A DNA stretch of 44,718 nt from Gammaproteobacteria bacterium (lineage in GTDB: Bacteria; Pseudomonadota; Gammaproteobacteria; Pseudomonadales; Pseudohongiellaceae): NCBI GenBank assembly GCA_030645995.1, contig JAUSMU010000055.1:1-44718 (forward strand), read 5' to 3'. The position numbers were made by a program, and so were the translations under genes. Shown in pieces: positions 10,012 through 20,551 of the stretch; position 1 is the stretch's first letter; each line of letters starts with the position of its first letter. The notes beneath the pieces are model-generated. The model was not told the DNA's origin. It was given only the letters and a program-made list of their open reading frames with translations, and did no database searches.

Positions 10012-11279
10012 GGGCAGCCTCCGCCGTGAATGTGATCGTGGAAATCGTCGCGGAAGTGGCGCAGCGCGCTGCCCAGCGGGGCCATCGCGCCGGGTGCCAG
10101 CGCGCAGAACGTGCGACCCGGCCCCAGGTATTCCAGATGATCCGTCAGCACCTGCATGTCGGATTCCAACCCACCGCCCTTCTCGAAGCGCTGGAATATC
10201 TCATCGATCCACGGCAGCCCATCGCGGCACGGCGTACACCAACCGCAGGACTCGTGACTGAAAAATTTCATCAGGTTGCCCACCATGCCCACGGGGCAGG
10301 TTCGATCATCGAGCACGATCATCGTGCCGGTGGCCAGGCGACTGCCCGCCTTGCCGATCACGTCGTAATCCAGCGTGAGATCGAGGTGCTGTGGCAAGAG
10401 GAAGTCGGTGGAGCCACCACCGGGCAGGAAGGCGCGCAACGCATATCCATCACACATGCCACCCGCTTTATGTTCAAGCAGTTCGCGAATCGGCGTGCCC
10501 AGCGGCAACTCCCAGCAACCCGGATTCTTCACGCGGCCACTGACACCACACAGCTTCGTTCCCGCGTCGGCGCCGAGCCCAAGACCTTTGAACCACTCGA
10601 TGCCGTAGTTAACGATGCCCGGCAGATTGCACAGCGTCTCGACGTTGTTGACGATGGTCGGCTTGCCCCAAAGTCCGCTGACCTGGGGGAAGGGCGGCTT
10701 GGCGCGGGGATTCGCGCGCTTGCCTTCCAGCGCGTTGAGCAGCGCAGTTTCCTCGCCGCAGATGTAACGCCCGGCGCTGGTGTGCAGGATGATCTCCAGA
10801 TCAAATCCGGAGCCCTGAATATTCTTGCCGAGCAGCCCTTTGTTGTGCGCCTCGGCAATCGCGTTCTGCAGCAGTTTTTCCGCCCGCAGATATTCGCCGC
10901 GCAAAAAGATGTAGGCCGTGTTCGCTTGAATCGTGTATGCGGCGATCATCATGCCTTCGAGCAAGAGATGGGGATCACCTTCCATCAGCAATCGATCCTT
11001 GAACGTGCCTGGTTCCATTTCGTCAGCGTTGACGACGAGGTACTTGGTCTTGGGCGCGTTGTCGCCCATGGGCACGAAGCTCCATTTCAGACCCGTGGGA
11101 AACCCTGCCCCTCCTCTTCCCTTCAATCCGGAATTCTTGACCAGGTCGAGCACGTCGCCCGGCGCCATCGTCTTCAACATTTTTTCCACGCTGCCATAGC
11201 CACCGGCCGCGCGGTACTGTCCGATGTCGAACGGTGCCCGGCTCATGTCGATGTTCCTGGTCAGGGGACGATCAGTCAT
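9999..11279 (-). CDS. nuoF: NADH-quinone oxidoreductase subunit F (FMN, NADH site)
   Basis: A 426-residue flavoprotein that accepts hydride from NADH onto FMN. The FMN/NADH-binding segment GLKGRGGAGFPTGLKWSF lies near residues 51-68, and the N3 cluster ligands are in ESCGWCTPCRDG around residue 345, followed by a distal Cys in GRTFCALAPGA. The ATG overlaps the nuoE stop as ATGA. Length and motifs are complete. Confidence 0.97.
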   Translation of the reverse strand: MTDRPLTRNIDMSRAPFDIGQYRAAGGYGSVEKMLKTMAPGDVLDLVKNSGLKGRGGAGFPTGLKWSFVPMGDNAPKTKYLVVNADEMEPGTFKDRLLMEGDPHLLLEGMMIAAYTIQANTAYIFLRGEYLRAEKLLQNAIAEAHNKGLLGKNIQGSGFDLEIILHTSAGRYICGEETALLNALEGKRANPRAKPPFPQVSGLWGKPTIVNNVETLCNLPGIVNYGIEWFKGLGLGADAGTKLCGVSGRVKNPGCWELPLGTPIRELLEHKAGGMCDGYALRAFLPGGGSTDFLLPQHLDLTLDYDVIGKAGSRLATGTMIVLDDRTCPVGMVGNLMKFFSHESCGWCTPCRDGLPWIDEIFQRFEKGGGLESDMQVLTDHLEYLGPGRTFCALAPGAMAPLGSALRHFRDDFHDHIHGGGCPWQR

Positions 11280-11815
11280 TTGCTTTCACTTGCCTCTTTG
11301 TTCAACGCTCTTTGCGCAAACAGTTGGTCGATTTTTTCCGCAGTCAAATTGCGATGCTGTTCTCCATCCATCAGCATCACCGGCGCACGATCACAATCAC
11401 CGAGACAGGGCACAGGCAGCAAGGTGTATTCGCCATCGGCAGTCGTCTGTCCGTAGTCGATACCCAGGCGATTGCTGATGTGCTCCTTGATTCGATCGCA
11501 GCCCATGATCCAGCAGCTCACGCTGTCGCAGAACAAGATCACGTTCCTTCCCACCGGTCTGCGAAAGATCAGATTGAAGAACGTCGCGACACCATCGAGT
11601 TCATGTGCAGACATGCCGAGATAGTCCGCCACACCCATCAGACTTTCATCCGACACCCAGCCCTGGTGCTTCTGCACAATCTTCAACGCCTCCAACCCCA
11701 CCGCGCGCTTGTCCGGGTACAGCGTCATCTCGTGATCGATCTCGTGCTTCTCTTCGGCAGTGAGAGCACGCGCTATCGGTCGTGATGTGCTGCTGGCAAT
11801 TATGTTCATAGGCAT
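11276..11815 (-). CDS. nuoE: NADH-quinone oxidoreductase subunit E ([2Fe-2S])
   Basis: A thioredoxin-like [2Fe-2S] subunit of about 179 residues. The N1a cluster ligands are seen in CDSVSCWIMG and in CLGDCDRAP, spaced as in NuoE. The N-terminal helical part (LPDKRAVGLEALKIVQKHQGW-like block) is conserved. A GTG at 11818 is possible, but the ATG at 11813-11815 shares one base with the nuoCD stop (TGATG) and is preferred. Works with NuoF at the NADH-oxidising tip. Confidence 0.95.
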   Translation of the reverse strand: MPMNIIASSTSRPIARALTAEEKHEIDHEMTLYPDKRAVGLEALKIVQKHQGWVSDESLMGVADYLGMSAHELDGVATFFNLIFRRPVGRNVILFCDSVSCWIMGCDRIKEHISNRLGIDYGQTTADGEYTLLPVPCLGDCDRAPVMLMDGEQHRNLTAEKIDQLFAQRALNKEASESK

Positions 11816-13593
11816 CACCTGTCCACATCCGCCATCACGAAGTCGATGCTGGCGATGATCGCAATCAGATCTGCCACCATGAAGCCTCGGCTGATTTGCG
11901 GAATCATCTGCAGGTGCGCGAATGACGGCGTTCTGATGCGCGTGCGATACGAGCCTGTGCTGCCATCGCTCACCAGGTAGTAACTGCTGAGCCCCTTGGT
12001 TGCTTCAATTGTCATTGTCACTTCATTGGGTGGAATCACCGGGCCCCAGCTCACACTCAGGAAATGGTTGATCAGTGTCTCGATATCGAGCTTGCTCTTT
12101 TCCTTCAGAGGCGGCGTGGTCAGAGGGTGAGCTGATTTGTACGGGCCGGACGGCATGTTGTCCACGCACTGACGAATGATGCGCAAGCTCTGACGAATCT
12201 CTTCCACGCGCACGGCGCAGCGGTCATAACAATCGCCGTTCACTGCGATGGGCACCTCGAATTCGAAATTTTCATAGCCGCTGTAAGGACGCTGCTTGCG
12301 GAAGTCATACTCCATGCCGCAGGCACGCAGGCCCGAGCCTGTGATGCCCCAGTCCATGGCTTCCTTTACGCCATAGGCACCGACGCCCTGAGTACGGCGC
12401 TTCAGAATTCCGTTGTTCATCACCATGCTGTCGTAGTCGCGCAGCCGCGCGGGCATGAAGTCGAGCAGTTCACGAATGGCTTTGTCCCAGCCGTTAGGCA
12501 GATCCTGCGCCACACCGCCGATGCGGAACCAGCCCGGATGCATGCGAGCGCCGCAGATGGATTCGATGATGTTGAAGACGCGCTCGCGGTCCACGAACAT
12601 GTAGAACACCGGCGAGAGCTGCCCAACGTCTTGCGCAAAAGTGCCATAGAACAGCAGATGGCTGGCGATGCGGAACATCTCGCAAAGCATCACGCGAATC
12701 ACCTTCACGCGCTCGGGCACCACGATGCCGGCCATCTTCTCCACCGCCATCACGTAGGGCAGGTTGTTCATCACACCGCCGAGATAATCGATGCGGTCGG
12801 TGTAGGGAATGAAGGTATGCCAGGTCTGGCGCTCGGCCATTTTTTCGGCGCCGCGATGGTGGTAGCCGATGTCGGGCACGGCATCGACGAGAATCTCGCC
12901 GTCCAGCTGCAGCGCAATGCGGAACACGCCGTGAACGCTCGGATGGTTGGGGCCGAGGTTGAGAAACATGAACTCGGAATTCTTGGAGTCGCGGCGCATG
13001 CCCCACTCTTCCGGATTGAAACGCAGGGCCTCTTGCTCGACGATCTGGCGCTCAGCAGAGAGCGAATACGGTTCCATCTCCGTGGCCCGTGCCGGATGAT
13101 CCTTGCGCAGCGGATGACCCTTCCAGGTCGGCGGCAGCATGATGCGCGTGAGATTGGGATGACCGGCAAAGGTGATGCCGAACATGTCCCAGCACTCGCG
13201 TTCATACCAGTTGGCATTGGGCCACAGATTGCTGATGGTCGGCATCACGAGGTCTGCATCCAGCAGGGCCACCTTGAGGCGAATGTCGCAATTGTGTGTG
13301 AAAGACATCAGGTGATAGGTGACAGTGAAGTCGCTCTCGGGCTGGCCCTGACGATTGACGCGCACACGCTCGTCGATGGCAGTAATGTCGAAGAGCATCT
13401 GAAAGCGGATCGAGGCACTCTGGCGCAGGTACTGCATCACGATAATGAGTCCGTCGCGCTTGAGCCACAGCACCGGAATGCCGTCGCAGTAGCTCTGCAC
13501 GGCAATGACCTCATTCTCGAAACGCAGACACAGCTCCTCCACCAGCGTGGCGGTCACTGAGTCTGCATACGATGTGGTATCGATGACTTCCAT
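11815..13593 (-). CDS. nuoCD: NADH-quinone oxidoreductase fused subunit C/D
   Basis: A 592-residue fusion of NuoC (30-kDa subunit, residues about 1-190) and NuoD (49-kDa subunit, about 205-592). The C part shows [21 protein letters not shown], the D part [32 protein letters not shown] and a C-terminal [11 protein letters not shown], all characteristic. NuoD lines the quinone-binding cavity and contacts cluster N2 in NuoB. The fusion is typical of enterobacteria, Pseudomonas and relatives. It is separated from nuoB by an AT-rich 55-bp gap with three short repeats. Confidence 0.97.
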   Translation of the reverse strand: MEVIDTTSYADSVTATLVEELCLRFENEVIAVQSYCDGIPVLWLKRDGLIIVMQYLRQSASIRFQMLFDITAIDERVRVNRQGQPESDFTVTYHLMSFTHNCDIRLKVALLDADLVMPTISNLWPNANWYERECWDMFGITFAGHPNLTRIMLPPTWKGHPLRKDHPARATEMEPYSLSAERQIVEQEALRFNPEEWGMRRDSKNSEFMFLNLGPNHPSVHGVFRIALQLDGEILVDAVPDIGYHHRGAEKMAERQTWHTFIPYTDRIDYLGGVMNNLPYVMAVEKMAGIVVPERVKVIRVMLCEMFRIASHLLFYGTFAQDVGQLSPVFYMFVDRERVFNIIESICGARMHPGWFRIGGVAQDLPNGWDKAIRELLDFMPARLRDYDSMVMNNGILKRRTQGVGAYGVKEAMDWGITGSGLRACGMEYDFRKQRPYSGYENFEFEVPIAVNGDCYDRCAVRVEEIRQSLRIIRQCVDNMPSGPYKSAHPLTTPPLKEKSKLDIETLINHFLSVSWGPVIPPNEVTMTIEATKGLSSYYLVSDGSTGSYRTRIRTPSFAHLQMIPQISRGFMVADLIAIIASIDFVMADVDR

Positions 13594-13611
13594 ATGTCTT
13601 CTTGTTGTTAT

Positions 13612-13651
13612 GGTTGCTTATAATTTTGGTTACTTATTTTTCGATTGCTTA
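13612..13651. repeat. Three short tandem repeats in the nuoB-nuoCD gap
   Basis: The plus strand holds GGTTGCTTA (13612-13620), GGTTACTTA (13628-13636) and GATTGCTTA (13643-13651), spaced 16 and 15 bases. On the coding strand each begins TAAG, and the first supplies the nuoB stop codon TAA. The gap is markedly AT-rich compared with the genes. Function unknown; it may be a replication-slippage product. Confidence 0.5.
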
Positions 13652-14290
13652 CAGCTCGTCCGGGCTCCTCAGCTCCGTCGCGGCGATTCTTTCGGCACGG
13701 CGCAGGTCGCGTTGCACCGGGTCGGGCTCCTTCTTGTAGACCTTCTGATCGTTGATCACCCAGCTCAGTGGACGCTGTTCGCGGCCGATGGATTCCTGCA
13801 ACAGGATCAGCCCCTGCAACAATGCTTCGGGGCGCGGAGGACAACCGGAAACATACACATCCACGGGTAAAAATTTATCCACACCCTGCACGACGGAGTA
13901 GATGTCATACATGCCGCCCGAGTTCGCACACGACCCCATGGAGATGACCCAGCGCGGCTCCAGCAATTGTTCGTAGAGCAGCTCCACCACCGGGGCCATT
14001 TTGCGGAACACGGTACCGGCAATCACGATCAGATCGGCCTGCCTCGGTGTGCCACGAATCACCTCCGAGCCAAAACGTGCCAGGTCGTGCCTGCTGGTGA
14101 AAGCGGTCGCCATTTCCACATAGCAGCACGACAGCCCGAAGTTGAAGGGCCACAGCGAATTCTTTCTGCCCCAGGACACCATGTCTTCGAGACGCCCCAT
14201 CATCACGTTGCGGCGAATGTATTCGTCGAAGGAACTCGTACCTCGACCCGGCGAGGCGGCCTCGTCTGCCCTTTCCAACTGCCAGCTCAT
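13649..14290 (-). CDS. nuoB: NADH-quinone oxidoreductase subunit B (cluster N2)
   Basis: A 213-residue subunit carrying the terminal [4Fe-4S] cluster N2. The ligand motifs are present: the CC pair in LSCCYVEMA, the Cys in [12 protein letters not shown] and the Cys in SGCPPRPE. N2 hands electrons to ubiquinone at the NuoB/NuoD interface. The ATG overlaps the nuoA stop as ATGA (14287-14290). The roughly 25-residue polar C-terminal tail rich in Arg and Glu is ordinary for proteobacterial NuoB. Confidence 0.97.
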   Translation of the reverse strand: MSWQLERADEAASPGRGTSSFDEYIRRNVMMGRLEDMVSWGRKNSLWPFNFGLSCCYVEMATAFTSRHDLARFGSEVIRGTPRQADLIVIAGTVFRKMAPVVELLYEQLLEPRWVISMGSCANSGGMYDIYSVVQGVDKFLPVDVYVSGCPPRPEALLQGLILLQESIGREQRPLSWVINDQKVYKKEPDPVQRDLRRAERIAATELRSPDEL

Positions 14291-14757
14291 GAGCGCTCTC
14301 CTGGAACAAAAGTATCAGGGGCAGGAATGTTGGTAACCCCACCGGAGCCGCGCACTGTGCGCAATTGGCGGCGCTGTGTTTGAGTGCGCCAGTCGAGCGC
14401 ACCGACGCGCCACAGATACACCAGTGCGGCGGTCAGAATCAGAATGAAAATGGATATTTCGATGAACCCGGCCCAGCCGTTTTCGCGCACGGCGACAGCC
14501 CAGGCGAAGAGGAATACAACTTCCAGATCGAAAATGATGAAGAGAATGGCAGTGATATAAAAATGTACGGAGATGCGGAAATTTGCGCTGCCGACAGAAA
14601 CGATGCCGGACTCATATGGATAATCTTTCGCGGAGCCGGATTTGCGCTGACCCAAAAGAAAGGAGATCGTCAGCATGGTAATGACAACAAGCATTACCAG
14701 ACCAAAATAGATCATGAATGGACGCAAGGCGTCCAGTAGCTGGTTTGCGCTATCCAA
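14287..14757 (-). CDS. nuoA: NADH-quinone oxidoreductase subunit A (TTG start)
   Basis: A 156-residue, three-span membrane subunit. The conserved loop [22 protein letters not shown] after the first span and the [12 protein letters not shown] second span identify NuoA, which closes the quinone cavity with NuoH. The start is a TTG at 14755-14757: a GGAAGGGG Shine-Dalgarno stands just upstream, and the first ATG (MIYFGLV) would cut into the first membrane helix. As first gene of the operon, a weak start codon here could limit expression, though the strong ribosome-binding site argues otherwise. Confidence 0.93.
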   Translation of the reverse strand: MDSANQLLDALRPFMIYFGLVMLVVITMLTISFLLGQRKSGSAKDYPYESGIVSVGSANFRISVHFYITAILFIIFDLEVVFLFAWAVAVRENGWAGFIEISIFILILTAALVYLWRVGALDWRTQTQRRQLRTVRGSGGVTNIPAPDTFVPGERS

Positions 14758-15200
14758 TCCCGAACCCCTTCCGGGAGTGATGGACAGGCTGTCTTCGACG
14801 TCAGTAAATGAACAGCTTTACACGAAGGCAAGCCATTCTAATACAAGTGTAATTCTCAACTACACACCTACTGCAGAATTGTTTCAACACTCCATATTTT
14901 ACAGTTGAAAAATTAGTTTCAGAAACAACACCTTGATACGCACCATGTAAGGACAGCATTCTTCATGACTGAACTAACACGATGCAAGAAAAAGTACAGA
15001 CTACTCAAACCAAAGGCATTCGACTGCAGAAAATTAGAACAGAGGGAAAGGAAATTGCCAGATCGCGCACTTGCAGAAAACAGACCACGGCTCATTCATT
15101 CTTGTTCTTATTGTGACAGACTGCCGGCCTAGAGAGTGCTTTTGAATCTACACGCATCATAATTTGATGGCAAGCTCTTTTTCCGGCCCGATCACCACTG
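14758..15200. other. AT-richer gene-free stretch upstream of nuoA
   Basis: This 443-bp stretch lies between nuoA and the 3' end of the CBS gene and should hold the nuo promoter, on the minus strand. I see no convincing sigma-70 pair. The best -10-like hexamer is TAAAAT (plus-strand 14896-14901), without a good -35. A small inverted repeat CATCA-TAATT-TGATG lies at 15155-15169. No tRNA or convincing small gene was found. Confidence 0.5.
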
Positions 15201-15677
15201 TCAGCGCAGGGCACCGTCGTGCTGCACCTTCCAGTTCTGGTAGTACTCCAGACTCACCATTTCGTTGAGATCCTTGTACTCTTCGGCGCGCTGCTGCAAG
15301 TTGGCCCGCATCACGTCTCCCACTGACAGAATACCAACGTACTCGCCGTGTTCTTCGATCAGCAGGTGGCGAATGCGCCGACCCAGGAACTTGTCATAAA
15401 GCTGAAATGCCTGATCGTTCACATTGGCAGAAATCAGCGCCTTGGTCATGCTCTGACCGATCAGCTCAGTCTTGGGGTTGAAGGCATCGTCAACTACCCG
15501 ATACGTCAGATCACGTTCCGTCCAAATGCCAACGATGCGGCCTTCGTCGACAACCACTATGGAACCCACGCGATTCTGGGTCATGATTTTCACAGCTTGG
15601 TAGACGGTCGCCTCGGAGCTGACCGTTACCAATTGACCGCCTTTTTCTTGCAGAATGTCTCTGGCAGTTCTTTTCAT
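15201..15677 (-). CDS. CBS-domain pair protein
   Basis: About 158 residues made of two tandem CBS motifs, roughly 8-62 and 75-130, with typical segments such as VYQAVKIMTQNRVGSIVVVD and VGILSVGDVMR. Such stand-alone CBS pairs usually bind adenine nucleotides and act as energy-sensing regulatory modules. The partner is unknown. The ATG at 15675-15677 has GGAG upstream and is preferred over a TTG at 15689. It follows gcvP by 85 bp on the same strand, but nothing links it functionally to glycine cleavage. Confidence 0.85.
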   Translation of the reverse strand: MKRTARDILQEKGGQLVTVSSEATVYQAVKIMTQNRVGSIVVVDEGRIVGIWTERDLTYRVVDDAFNPKTELIGQSMTKALISANVNDQAFQLYDKFLGRRIRHLLIEEHGEYVGILSVGDVMRANLQQRAEEYKDLNEMVSLEYYQNWKVQHDGALR

Positions 15678-15762
15678 CTTTGACTCCAAGCACGCTGTTC
15701 AAATGCAGCGCTTGAAACCAAGGTACGCTTCTTGACTTTGAGTGGCAACCCCACGCGGTTTT

Positions 15763-18693
15763 CTATTGGTAGGTGTCCATCGCCGGACACGCACAGTACA
15801 GGTTGCGGTCGCCGTACACGTTATCGATGCGGTTCACGGACGGCCAGAACTTGCTGTCTTTCAGTCCCGGTACCGGCCATGCGGCTTCCTGCTTGCTGTA
15901 GCCGCGCTGCCAGTTGCCGTCCATGATGTCGGCCAGCGTGTGCGGCGCATGCTTGAGCGGATTGTCCAGCGCGTCCAGCTCGCCGGATTCCACGCGGGCA
16001 ATCTCCTTGCGAATGCTGATCATCGCCGCGATGAAGCGGTCCAGCTCCATCTTCGATTCGCTCTCCGTCGGCTCGATCATCAGCGTGCCCGCCACCGGGA
16101 ATGACATCGTTGGCGCGTGGAAACCGTAGTCCATCAGGCGCTTCGCCACGTCTTCCTCACTGATGCCGGACGCTGCCTTGAGTGGGCGCAGGTCGATGAT
16201 GCACTCGTGGGCCACCGTGCCGTTTCTGCCGGAATAGAGCACCGGGAAATGTGGCGACAGTTTGCGGGCGATGTAATTGGCATTGAGGATCGCCACTTGT
16301 GTCGCCTTCAGCAGACCTGCGGCGCCCATCAGGCTGATGTAGGTCCAGGAGATCGGCAGAATGCTGGCACTGCCCCAGGGCGCGGCGGATACGGCGCTGT
16401 TGCCGACGTTCGGACCTTCGAGTGTCACCATCGCGTGGTTGGCGAGGAACGGGGCCAGGTGCTTCTTCACGCCGATGGGGCCCATGCCGGGTCCGCCGCC
16501 GCCGTGCGGAATGCAGAAGGTCTTGTGCAGGTTGACGTGGGAGACGTCCGCGCCGATGTCGCCGGGGCGGGCTACTGCCACCTGCGCGTTGAGGTTGGCG
16601 CCGTCCATGTACACCTGACCGCCGCAGTCGTGGACGATCTGGCAGATTTCCTTCACGCCTTCCTCGTACACGCCATGTGTCGACGGGTAGGTGATCATCA
16701 GCGCGGCCAGTGTGTCTTTGTATTGTTCTCCCTTCGCACGCAGGTCGGCAATGTCGACGTTGCCGTGGTCGTCACAGGCGACGACCACCACCTTCATGCC
16801 GATCATCTGCGCGCTGGCAGGGTTGGTGCCGTGCGCGGAACTCGGAATCAGGCACACGTTGCGCTGCGCCTGGCCCTTGCTGGTCAGGTAATTGCGGATC
16901 GCCAGCAGGCCGGCGTATTCGCCCTGTGCGCCGGAGTTCGGCTGCATGCTCACGGCGTCGAAGCCGGTGATCTCGGCGAGCATCTCTTCGAGTTCTCGGA
17001 TCATCTGGCGGTAGCCAAGCGTCTGCTCGACTGGCACGAAGGGGTGCGGCTTGCTGAATTCGGGCCAGGTGATCGGGATCATCTCGGCCGTCGCGTTCAG
17101 CTTCATGGTGCAGGAGCCGAGCGGGATCATCGCGTGGGTGAGGGAGATGTCCTTGTTCTCCAACCGCTTCAGGTAGCGCAGCATCTCGGTCTCGCTATGG
17201 TAGCGGTTGAACCACGGGTGGGTCAGGAAGCTGCTGGTGCGCTGCAGGCTGGCGGGGATGCCGTTGACGGCGGCGGTGCCAGTGCAGATCTGTTGATCGA
17301 TGGCGGCCACGGTCAATCCACTGGCCTGTTCGCCGAGGATGACCTGCCACAGGCTCGCGACTTCTGCGGCGCTGGTGCACTCGTCCAGGCTGATGCCGAG
17401 GCTGCCCGGCAGGTCGATGCGCAGGTTGATGCCCGCAGCAGCGGCGCGGCTCAGAATCGCGGCGCGCTGTGCGGCAGTCACGTTAATGGTAATCGTGTCG
17501 AAGAACTGGGCGTTGACGGTGTTGATGCCGTTGCTCTGCAGGCCGTTCACCAGAATCGCCGTCAGGCGGTGAATACGCTGGGCGATGGTGCGCAGGCCTT
17601 CCGGGCCGTGGTACATGGCATACATGGACACGATGTTGGCAAGCAGCACCTGCGAGGTGCAGATGTTGCTGTTGGCCTTCTCGCGGCGGATGTGTTGTTC
17701 GCGGGTCTGCAAGGACATACGGAACGCCTGCTTGCCACGGGCGTCGATGGAGACGCCGATGATGCGGCCCGGCACGGCGCGTTTGTATTCATCGCGCGTG
17801 GCGAAGTAGGCCGCGTGCGGACCACCGTAGCCCATCGGCACGCCGAAGCGCTGGGTGCTGCCGAGCACCACGTCGGCACCGAATTCTCCCGGCGCTTTCA
17901 GTACCACCAGGCTCATCAGGTCGGCGGCGATCACCGCGATGCCCTTCTTGGCGTGCAGCGCCGCAATCGTGGCTTCCAGATCGCGCACGCTGCCGTTGCT
18001 GGCGGGGTATTGGAAAATGGCGCCGAACACATCGTGCTGTGGGAGGTCGGCGATGTCGCCGATGATCAGGCTGAAGCCGAAACAGGCGGCGCGAGTCTTG
18101 AGCACGTCGATGGTTTGTGGAAAACATTCCTGATCGACGAAGAAGCGGTCGCTGCCGCTGTTCTGACTGATGCGTTTCGCCATGGCCATGGCTTCTGCGG
18201 CGGCGGTAGCCTCATCCAGCAGCGAGGCGTTGGCGAGATCCATCGCTGTCAGGTCCAGGATCACCTGCTGGAATGCCAGCAGGGTCTCAAGGCGGCCTTG
18301 CGAGACTTCCGGCTGGTAGGGCGTGTAGGCGGTGTACCAGCCCGGATTCTCCAGCACGTTGCGGGTGATGACGTTGGGCGTCAAGGTGTCGTAGTAGCCG
18401 AGGCCGATGAAGGAGCGGGCGGGCTTGTCGGCGCTGACCATGGCCTTGAGGCGGCTCAGCACCTGCTGTTCGGTCGCGGGTTTGCCGAGGGCCAGCAGGC
18501 GCTTGAGGGCGATGGACTCGGGCACCGTCATCTCGATCAACTGCTCCAGCGATGTCAGCCGCAGCTCTTCCAGCATGGCGCGAATGTCAGACTCGTCCGG
18601 GCCAACGTGTCGGCCAATGAATTCGTCGCCGTTTTGCAGACACTCCAGTGTCCTGATTGATAGGTTCTGAGCATTCGCAGCGCTGCCAGTCAT
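15763..18693 (-). CDS. gcvP: Glycine dehydrogenase (decarboxylating), P protein
   Basis: A 976-residue single-chain P protein, close to the 957 of E. coli. It decarboxylates glycine with pyridoxal phosphate and transfers the aminomethyl group to the lipoyl arm of GcvH. The PLP lysine is in [19 protein letters not shown], followed by the glycine-rich loop [16 protein letters not shown]. The N-terminal half contains the usual [15 protein letters not shown] and [20 protein letters not shown] blocks (starting near residue 97). It is the last gene of gcvTHP, after a 106-bp gap with a hairpin. Confidence 0.97.
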   Translation of the reverse strand: MTGSAANAQNLSIRTLECLQNGDEFIGRHVGPDESDIRAMLEELRLTSLEQLIEMTVPESIALKRLLALGKPATEQQVLSRLKAMVSADKPARSFIGLGYYDTLTPNVITRNVLENPGWYTAYTPYQPEVSQGRLETLLAFQQVILDLTAMDLANASLLDEATAAAEAMAMAKRISQNSGSDRFFVDQECFPQTIDVLKTRAACFGFSLIIGDIADLPQHDVFGAIFQYPASNGSVRDLEATIAALHAKKGIAVIAADLMSLVVLKAPGEFGADVVLGSTQRFGVPMGYGGPHAAYFATRDEYKRAVPGRIIGVSIDARGKQAFRMSLQTREQHIRREKANSNICTSQVLLANIVSMYAMYHGPEGLRTIAQRIHRLTAILVNGLQSNGINTVNAQFFDTITINVTAAQRAAILSRAAAAGINLRIDLPGSLGISLDECTSAAEVASLWQVILGEQASGLTVAAIDQQICTGTAAVNGIPASLQRTSSFLTHPWFNRYHSETEMLRYLKRLENKDISLTHAMIPLGSCTMKLNATAEMIPITWPEFSKPHPFVPVEQTLGYRQMIRELEEMLAEITGFDAVSMQPNSGAQGEYAGLLAIRNYLTSKGQAQRNVCLIPSSAHGTNPASAQMIGMKVVVVACDDHGNVDIADLRAKGEQYKDTLAALMITYPSTHGVYEEGVKEICQIVHDCGGQVYMDGANLNAQVAVARPGDIGADVSHVNLHKTFCIPHGGGGPGMGPIGVKKHLAPFLANHAMVTLEGPNVGNSAVSAAPWGSASILPISWTYISLMGAAGLLKATQVAILNANYIARKLSPHFPVLYSGRNGTVAHECIIDLRPLKAASGISEEDVAKRLMDYGFHAPTMSFPVAGTLMIEPTESESKMELDRFIAAMISIRKEIARVESGELDALDNPLKHAPHTLADIMDGNWQRGYSKQEAAWPVPGLKDSKFWPSVNRIDNVYGDRNLYCACPAMDTYQ

Positions 18694-18719
18694 GGATAGC
18701 CTCGGATAAATAGTAAAAG

Positions 18720-18749
18720 ACAGGGCCCGGCCAATGCGCGGAGCCCTGT
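18720..18749 (-). promoter_or_regulatory. Intercistronic hairpin between gcvH and gcvP
   Basis: ACAGGGC (18720-18726) pairs perfectly with GCCCTGT (18743-18749) across a 16-nt loop that can close further with CCG/CGG. No T-run follows on the minus strand, so it looks like an mRNA-processing or stabilising stem rather than a full terminator. It could help set the GcvH:GcvP ratio. Confidence 0.4.
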
Positions 18750-18799
18750 GGTGTTGCGGTTCAAAAGTGATATTCGGTCGCGCTTGTTACGAGTCGCGG

Positions 18800-19183
18800 T
18801 TACTCGCAGATCTCTGCGTAGCCGTTCGCGTCGAGCAGCTCGTCCAGTTCGGACTTGTCGCTCGGCACAATTCTGCAGAACCAGCCGTCGCCATACGGAG
18901 AGGAGTTCACAATTTCGGGAGAGTCGAGCAGCGCGTCGTTGATGGCGACGATCTTGCCGGAGATGGGGGCGTAGATGTCCGAGGCGGCCTTGACCGACTC
19001 GACGACGCTGATCTCCTGCTTGGCACTGACGTCGGCGCCGAGCTTGGGCAGCTCGATGAACACGATGTCGCCGAGCAGCTCCTGAGCGTGGTCGGTAATG
19101 CCGACGGTGACGCTGCCATCTGATTCAACCCGAACCCACTCGTGGGTTGCCGCGTACTTCAATCCTTCGGGAAAGCTGCTCAC
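18800..19183 (-). CDS. gcvH: Glycine cleavage system H protein
   Basis: A 127-residue lipoyl carrier protein. The lipoylated lysine is Lys65 in [14 protein letters not shown], and the N-terminal THEWVRVE and C-terminal [13 protein letters not shown] blocks match the family. It shuttles the aminomethyl group between GcvP and GcvT. It lies 59 bp after gcvT. Length is normal (E. coli 129). Confidence 0.97.
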   Translation of the reverse strand: MSSFPEGLKYAATHEWVRVESDGSVTVGITDHAQELLGDIVFIELPKLGADVSAKQEISVVESVKAASDIYAPISGKIVAINDALLDSPEIVNSSPYGDGWFCRIVPSDKSELDELLDANGYAEICE

Positions 19184-19242
19184 TGATCAATCCTCTTTCT
19201 AAATTGACGAACTGCAAATGGAAAAGCTGTAAATGGACAAAT

Positions 19243-20343
19243 TTATTCAAAAACCTTGGCGCCGAAACGCACGAAATTCGGTTTCACGATACGGACAGGG
19301 ATGAGCTTGCCTCGGATATCGACATGGCAATCGGTGCTGCCAACCGGGATTCTAGCCAAGGCAATGGAATGCTTCAATGTGGGCGAGAAGGTACCACTGG
19401 TAATAACGCCTTCGCGCTCCTGACCATTCACGGTACACACCACCCGCAGCCCTTCGCGCAGCACGCCGCGCTCTTCCATGACCAGCCCGATCAGGCAGGG
19501 CAGCTCGCCAGCTTCCTGCTGGGCACGGTGTTTTTCCACGGCGGCACGGCCGATGAACTGGCGTGAAGCGGGCTCCCAGGCGATGGTCTGGATCATGTTG
19601 GCAGCGATTGGGGAGATGCTCTCGTTCATGTCGTGACCGTACAGATTCATGCCGGCTTCAAGACGCAGCGTGTCGCGGGCACCGAGGCCGATGGGGCGCA
19701 CGCCGATGGTCAGCAGTTTGTCCCACAGGGCGGGAGCGTCCTCACTCGGGATGATGAGTTCGAGGCCGCGTTCGCCGGTGTAGCCGGTGCGGGCGATGAA
19801 CCAGGTGCCGGATTCCAGCGCCTTGAAGTTGCCAAGCGCCTGCACGCTGGCGGCCACATCCGGCGCCAGCAGTGAGCAGACCTTGTCGATGGATTCCGGG
19901 CCGTGAACGGCGAGGATCGCCAGTTCCGGGCGATAGGTGATGCTGACCTGAAAGCCTTTGGCATGTTGCTGCATCCAGGCGAGATCTTTGTCGCGCGTGC
20001 CGCAATTGACCACCAGCCGATAGCCTTCCTGCCGACGATAGACGATCAGGTCATCGACCACGCCGCCGTCGGCATTGAGCATGGCGCTGTAGAGCGCTTT
20101 GCCGGTTTCCTTGAGTCTGTCGACGTCGTTGGCCAGCAGATATTGCAGCCAGGCCTTGGCATCCGCGCCGTTCACGTCCACGACCGTCATGTGGGAGACG
20201 TCGAACATGCCTGCGTGCTGGCGCACCGCATGATGTTCTTCGATCAAGGATTGGTACTGGATGGGCATGTCCCAGCCGCCGAAGTCGACGATTCTGGCAT
20301 TCGCATCGAGATGCTTCTGGTAAAGAGGAGTTCTATGACCCAC
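19243..20343 (-). CDS. gcvT: Glycine cleavage system T protein (aminomethyltransferase)
   Basis: A 366-residue folate-dependent aminomethyltransferase that releases ammonia and forms 5,10-methylene-tetrahydrofolate. Seen motifs include [10 protein letters not shown] near residue 22, [28 protein letters not shown] and [20 protein letters not shown]. The start is a GTG at 20341-20343 with GGGAAC upstream, giving the N-terminus [10 protein letters not shown]. First gene of the gcv operon. The upstream region shows no recognisable glycine riboswitch, so control by a GcvA/GcvR-type circuit is the more likely mode. Confidence 0.96.
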   Translation of the reverse strand: MGHRTPLYQKHLDANARIVDFGGWDMPIQYQSLIEEHHAVRQHAGMFDVSHMTVVDVNGADAKAWLQYLLANDVDRLKETGKALYSAMLNADGGVVDDLIVYRRQEGYRLVVNCGTRDKDLAWMQQHAKGFQVSITYRPELAILAVHGPESIDKVCSLLAPDVAASVQALGNFKALESGTWFIARTGYTGERGLELIIPSEDAPALWDKLLTIGVRPIGLGARDTLRLEAGMNLYGHDMNESISPIAANMIQTIAWEPASRQFIGRAAVEKHRAQQEAGELPCLIGLVMEERGVLREGLRVVCTVNGQEREGVITSGTFSPTLKHSIALARIPVGSTDCHVDIRGKLIPVRIVKPNFVRFGAKVFE

Positions 20344-20444
20344 AGGCTAGTTCCCGGGCTGATGGTTCTAGGTTGATTTCACGCTGAAAGCCTCGCCCAA
20401 GACAGCCAGGACTGGATGCGCTGAGAGTTCCGGAGGGAAAAATG

Positions 20445-20477
20445 AGGCGGCCATTCTACTTGTTCGGCCGTTTTTTT
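20445..20477 (+). terminator. Intrinsic-terminator-like hairpin between gcvT and the DUF502 gene
   Basis: CGGCC (20448-20452) pairs with GGCCG (20466-20470) and is followed on the plus strand by seven Ts (20471-20477); A/U and G/U pairs can extend the stem. No plus-strand gene ends here, since gcvT reads the other way, so it would act on an unannotated transcript or the leader of the downstream gene. Confidence 0.45.
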
Positions 20478-20551
20478 AACAGAACAGAATTGTTGGGTGC
20501 GGTGGTAGGATGGCATGCAACTCTGCGCCTTCCTGCCTGACGAGGTTTTCC

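Noticed and set aside
14982-15116. A 44-codon plus-strand frame in the region upstream of nuoA.
   Set aside because: It has no ribosome-binding site, no recognisable motif and lies where the nuo promoter is expected.
16117-18660. An 847-codon open frame on the plus strand opposite gcvP.
   Set aside because: Its composition (rich in His, Asp, Gly, Val, Arg) is that of the antisense shadow of a GC-rich gene. gcvP matches its family along the whole length, so this frame is not a gene. The long minus-strand frame inside lhr (22924-24480) is rejected for the same reason.
20344-20551. Glycine riboswitch upstream of gcvT.
   Set aside because: I looked for the paired aptamer cores in the minus-strand leader and found only a loose CTCTCAG-like match without the rest, so no riboswitch is called.
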